A stretch of DNA of 64,000 nt from Boudabousia tangfeifanii. Its GTDB lineage: Bacteria; Actinomycetota; Actinomycetes; Actinomycetales; Actinomycetaceae. The translations under genes were made by a program, and so were the position numbers. The notes beneath the pieces are model-generated. The model had not been told where the DNA came from. It was given only the letters and a program-made list of their open reading frames with translations, and ran no database searches. Position 1 is the stretch's first letter, and each line of letters starts with the position of its first letter. Of this stretch, positions 63,956 through 64,000 are shown in pieces. Where the stretch lies: contig NZ_CP017812.1 of the NCBI RefSeq assembly GCF_001856685.1, positions 1,798,001 to 1,862,000 of the forward strand, given 5' to 3'.

Positions 63956-64000
63956 TTGCGATCCTCCAAAGAGTTAGCGTCCAGCATGGAGCGCACGGTG
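63952..64000 (-). CDS. C-terminal end of dihydropteroate synthase (probable folP), partial
   Basis: Only the last 15 codons and TGA are in the window: TVRSMLDANSLEDRK. The position just before folB-folK, with a GTGA overlap, and the resemblance of the tail to FolP ends make folP the most likely identity; the sequence alone is too short to prove it. Confidence 0.55.
   Translation of the reverse strand, partial: TVRSMLDANSLEDRK

Noticed and set aside
1..64000. CRISPR arrays, tRNA/rRNA genes, insertion sequences, prophage or known defence systems
   Set aside because: I saw no regular spaced repeats, no cloverleaf-like or rRNA sequence, no transposase or integrase and no recognised defence gene; the tandem repeats present are coding repeats in the amidase.

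Overview
The window looks like a chromosome segment from a low-to-mid GC actinobacterium, most likely Actinomycetaceae (the family of Actinomyces, Varibaculum and Mobiluncus). The signs are: a dnaK-grpE-dnaJ-hspR operon with HspR/HAIR operators, a complete classical menaquinone set apart from menH, the actinobacterial 32-residue bS22/COX24-like ribosomal protein, a DUF3180 gene next to folK, many leaderless promoters, and secreted proteins carrying S-layer-homology (SLH) repeats of the type GW.DGTFRP...RDAMAAFLYRL. The genus assignment is an inference. No rRNA, tRNA, CRISPR array, insertion sequence or prophage was recognised.

Layout. 1-2.3 kb: a sugar ABC permease (cut by the window edge) and its solute-binding lipoprotein. 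2.5-3.3 kb: a serine beta-lactamase-like hydrolase. 3.4-11.2 kb: the potassium system kdpABC plus the kdpDE sensor/regulator. 11.5-14.1 kb: clpB under two HAIR operators. 14.3-17.4 kb: a DUF2254 membrane protein, a small LEA-like protein and a membrane protein with a long charged tail. 17.5-21.7 kb: the heat-shock operon dnaK-grpE-dnaJ-hspR. 22-26.7 kb: a CPA2-type antiporter, an acetyltransferase, a membrane protein and an AAE-type transporter. 26.8-45.1 kb: menaquinone genes (menG/menF divergent, menD-menC, menB-menE, menA), interrupted by an htrA protease, a DUF2797 gene, an SLH-type peptidoglycan amidase and two tandem secreted SLH paralogues. 45-52 kb: single-gene units (PLD-nuclease N-terminal protein, FadD-type acyl-CoA ligase, DUF1295, lipoprotein, histidine phosphatase, HAD hydrolase, YccF, YggS, bS22), several with leaderless promoters. 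52.3-54.6 kb: trkH-trkA. 54.7-58.6 kb: an LCP cell-wall ligase and an SLH-anchored 5'-nucleotidase. 58.7-64 kb: radA, a membrane protein, DUF3180, a folB-folK fusion and the end of a probable folP.

How they work together. Three potassium/proton systems (Kdp, Trk, CPA2) suggest heavy investment in ion homeostasis. HspR with its HAIR sites ties clpB to the dnaK operon. The men genes make menaquinone for respiration. The SLH amidase, the SLH paralogues, the SLH nucleotidase and the LCP enzyme form a cell-envelope set.

The strongest unexplained signal is a short DNA motif, consensus GCTGGCCGAGGNCG with core GAGGRCG, found about 90-100 times by eye on both strands, in unrelated reading frames and in intergenic hairpins. 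This suggests selection on the DNA itself, as for uptake sequences. The other main observations are an SLH gene remnant overprinted on the 3' end of menE, and mosaic codon use plus a 90-nt identical tract in the two tandem SLH paralogues.
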